From the NCBI GenBank assembly GCA_036525295.1, contig DATDAQ010000020.1, forward strand, positions 1 to 26,049: a stretch of DNA of 26,049 nt. The letters are read 5' to 3'. Each line of letters starts with the position of its first letter. Within the stretch, counting starts at the first letter, position 1. Positions 24,346 through 26,049 of this stretch are shown here, one piece after another. The notes below the pieces were generated by a model that made no database searches, was not told the origin of the DNA, and saw nothing but the letters and a program-made list of their open reading frames with translations. Made by a program: the position numbers and the translations under genes. Source of the stretch: VRUE01 sp036525295 (lineage in GTDB: Bacteria; Actinomycetota; Thermoleophilia; Solirubrobacterales; 70-9).

Positions 24346-25035
24346 ATGGCTTCCGGTAGACGCACAGCTAGGTTGAGCGAGCGCCTGCCCAGGGGGAGGC
24401 ACGGGCTGCCGCGGGAGGCCGTGACGGAATCCCAGCGCAACCGAATCCTGCAGGCGATGATCGAGGTCGTCTCCGAGCGCGGCTACCCCGAGACGCGGGT
24501 GGTCGACGTGATCGGGGTGGCCGGGGTCTCGAGAAAGACGTTCTACGAGCTCTTCGCCAGCAAGGAGGACTGCTTCCTAGCTGCCTACGACGTGCTGCTG
24601 GGCAACCTGCTCGGGGACACGGCGAGGGGATTCGAATCCAAGCCGGGTGCCCCCTGGGCCGAGCGCGTCGCCACGGGCCTCGGCGAGCTGCTGAAGGACC
24701 TCGCCGAGCACCCGGACGAGGCGCGCTTCGCGATAGTCGAGGTACTCGCGGCGGGGCCGAAGGCCCTTGCCCGCCGTGACGCGGCGCTGCGCCAGTTCAC
24801 CGGTTTTCTCGATGCCGGCCGGGCCGAGACCTCGGTCGAGCTTCCCGGGATCACGTCGCTCTCGCTCGCCGGCGGCGTCAACGAGCTGCTCTACAGCGAG
24901 ATCCTCCACGGCGCCGTATCCCGCCTCCCGAGCCGGTTGCCGGATTTGATGTTCTGGATCACGCTGCCGTTCCTCGGTCCCGAGGGAGCGGCCGAGGAGC
25001 GCGAGCGGACCCGCCTCTCGATGATCGAGGATTGA
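24346..25035 (+). CDS. TetR/AcrR-family transcriptional regulator
   Basis: A 229-residue DNA-binding repressor-type protein. The basic N-terminal extension (about 1-27) is followed by the TetR helix-turn-helix (about 31-80: RNRILQAMIEVVSERGY, TRVVDVIGVAGVSRKTFYELFASKEDCF). The rest is an all-helical ligand-binding and dimerisation domain ending in a charged tail. The KTFYELFASKEDCF recognition-helix region fits the family closely. It is transcribed away from the three lipoprotein genes across a 99-base gap with an inverted repeat, so it probably controls them and itself. The ligand is unknown. TACAGT six bases before the ATG suggests a leaderless transcript; no Shine-Dalgarno sequence is seen. 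Confidence 0.95.
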   Translation: MASGRRTARLSERLPRGRHGLPREAVTESQRNRILQAMIEVVSERGYPETRVVDVIGVAGVSRKTFYELFASKEDCFLAAYDVLLGNLLGDTARGFESKPGAPWAERVATGLGELLKDLAEHPDEARFAIVEVLAAGPKALARRDAALRQFTGFLDAGRAETSVELPGITSLSLAGGVNELLYSEILHGAVSRLPSRLPDLMFWITLPFLGPEGAAEERERTRLSMIED

Positions 25036-25179
25036 AAACCGGCGTGTTAAGCCGCTCTTTTCTGTGAATGTCGGGGTTTATCTAGTCTGCGATGTTGGTA
25101 ATTTGGGCTGCTGGAGGGATAGACCAAGGCTTTCTATGGCCGGCCGACGAGCCAGGCCGCAAAGGAGAGAGATAGAGAC
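25036..25179. other. intergenic leader of the third secreted-protein gene
   Basis: 144 relatively AT-rich bases without a gene. A weak hairpin (CGGC/GCCG) followed by CTCTTTT just after the regulator stop might terminate it. Two promoter readings are possible: TAGTCT at 25083-25088, or TTGGTA (25095-25100) with GATAGA 17 bases on. A strong Shine-Dalgarno AAAGGAGAG (25161-25169) lies ten bases before the ATG. Confidence 0.4.
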
Positions 25180-25953
25180 ATGCGCAAGCGCTTGATCACG
25201 ACAATGGCCGTGGCCGTGGCCCTAGCGGTTACGGCGACGAGTCTCGCGGTGGCCAAAAAGATCGTCGTCCAGCAGGGGAACCTGAGGCTGACAGTCGATG
25301 GGACGTTCAGCCCGCAGAAGCTGCCGAAGAGCACGCTGGCACCGATCACGCTCGACGTCAAAGGCAAAGTCGAGACCCTCGACGGCAAACACCCGCCGGC
25401 GCTGAAGGAATTCGTCGTCGAAACCGACAAGAACGGCGCGGTCAACGCCAAGGGTCTGCCGACCTGTAGCGCGGCCAAGCTCAACTCGCAGGACACCAAG
25501 AACGCCGAAAAGGCGTGTCCCAACGCGATCGTCGGCTCAGGGAAGACCGACGTCGAGATCGAATTCGCCGAACAGCCGCCGATCGTCGCCCACAGTAAGC
25601 TCCTCGCCTTCAACGGCGGCGTCAAGGGCGGCACGACGACGATCTTCATTCACGCCTTCCTGACGGTTCCGGTGCCGGCCGCGGTCGTCACTACGGTGAA
25701 GATCACGAAAGTCCACAATGGCCGCTATGGGTTGAAATCCGTGGCCTCGGTTCCGGTGATCGCGGGAGGGGCTGGTTCGCCGATCAACTTCAGCCTCAAA
25801 CTCCATCGCGACTTCACCTACAAAGGCAAGAAGCAGAGCTACTTCCTCGCCAAGTGCCCTGACGGTCACCTCAACGCAAAGGGAGCTGGCGTCTTCAGCG
25901 ACAGCACCAAACTGGTGGGCAGTGTTGTCCTTCCCTGCACCCCGAAGGGCTAG
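25180..25953 (+). CDS. secreted four-cysteine protein, paralogue 3 (unknown function)
   Basis: A 257-residue exported protein with a signal peptide (MRKRL, a hydrophobic core, then SLAVA) nearly identical in style to the paralogue at 6587-7369. The mature part has LRLTVDGTFSPQKLPKSTLAPI, GLPTCSAAKL, VGSGKTDVEI, AFNGGVKGGT, PVIAGGAGSP and YKGKKQSYFLAKCPDG. Its cysteines 96/113 and 226/253 keep the family spacings of 17 and 27 residues. The ATG has a strong Shine-Dalgarno (AAAGGAGAG) ten bases upstream, suggesting good expression. It is monocistronic, followed by a strong hairpin. Codon usage shows more AAG/AAC than its neighbours, matching its lysine-rich composition. Function unknown; probably exported by Sec and stabilised by two disulfides. 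Confidence 0.9.
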   Translation: MRKRLITTMAVAVALAVTATSLAVAKKIVVQQGNLRLTVDGTFSPQKLPKSTLAPITLDVKGKVETLDGKHPPALKEFVVETDKNGAVNAKGLPTCSAAKLNSQDTKNAEKACPNAIVGSGKTDVEIEFAEQPPIVAHSKLLAFNGGVKGGTTTIFIHAFLTVPVPAAVVTTVKITKVHNGRYGLKSVASVPVIAGGAGSPINFSLKLHRDFTYKGKKQSYFLAKCPDGHLNAKGAGVFSDSTKLVGSVVLPCTPKG

Positions 25954-25989
25954 CAACGCTTTCGACTCAGGACGAATAGGGGATGGAAA

Positions 25990-26018
25990 GGGCGGCCCAA
26001 CGGGCCGCCCATTCTCTT
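25990..26018 (+). terminator. intrinsic terminator after the third secreted-protein gene
   Basis: GGGCGGCCC-AAC-GGGCCGCCC is a perfect nine-pair stem with a three-base loop (25990-26010), followed by the T-rich ATTCTCTTT. It lies 36 bases after the stop codon. The A-rich GGAAA before the stem gives it weak bidirectional character. Confidence 0.85.
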
Positions 26019-26049
26019 TACGCGCACAACCCCCCGGATCGATCCCATC

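Overview
The window is GC-rich, densely coded chromosomal DNA. It most likely comes from a deep-branching actinobacterium of the Thermoleophilia/Solirubrobacterales type. That placement is an inference from high GC with strong G/C at third codon positions, a multi-gene mce cluster, an MMPL transporter, a Tat operon, and several secreted protein families I associate with that group. No 16S or other decisive marker is present.

Layout. Positions 1-21 are a pure C run, probably a contig-edge artefact. A small zinc-ribbon protein (minus strand) is followed by a forward tatA-tatC operon with a membrane-anchored helical-repeat protein. A tRNA-Lys(CTT) gene lies on the minus strand. Then come a secreted four-cysteine protein (minus), a large MMPL transporter (plus) and a second secreted four-cysteine protein (minus). 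From about 7.5 to 16.4 kb six MCE/MlaD-domain proteins follow one another, every junction overlapping by 1 or 4 bases, so they form one translationally coupled mce operon. No YrbE/MlaE permease or MlaF ATPase gene is present. A three-helix membrane protein and a possible 54-aa peptide precede the replication genes: dnaB, interrupted in its Walker A motif by a 424-residue intein with a LAGLIDADG homing endonuclease, and an overlapping DnaC/DnaI-type ATPase. purA follows and ends in a hairpin whose two arms carry the stop codons of purA and of the convergent gene. Three related lipoproteins (minus) run back to back from a TetR-family regulator (plus). The window ends with a third secreted four-cysteine protein and a strong terminator hairpin.

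How the parts work together. The MMPL transporter and mce operon suggest lipid or hydrophobic-substrate traffic across the envelope. tatA/tatC are the folded-protein export system. dnaB and the loader act in replication-fork assembly, and purA in AMP synthesis. The lipoproteins and regulator look like a small regulated envelope module of unknown function. The two least described items are the secreted family, whose three members keep exactly the same cysteine spacings (17 and 27 residues), and the three-lipoprotein/TetR module. Several genes carry a TANNNT -10-like box only 5-7 bases before the ATG, suggesting leaderless transcripts.
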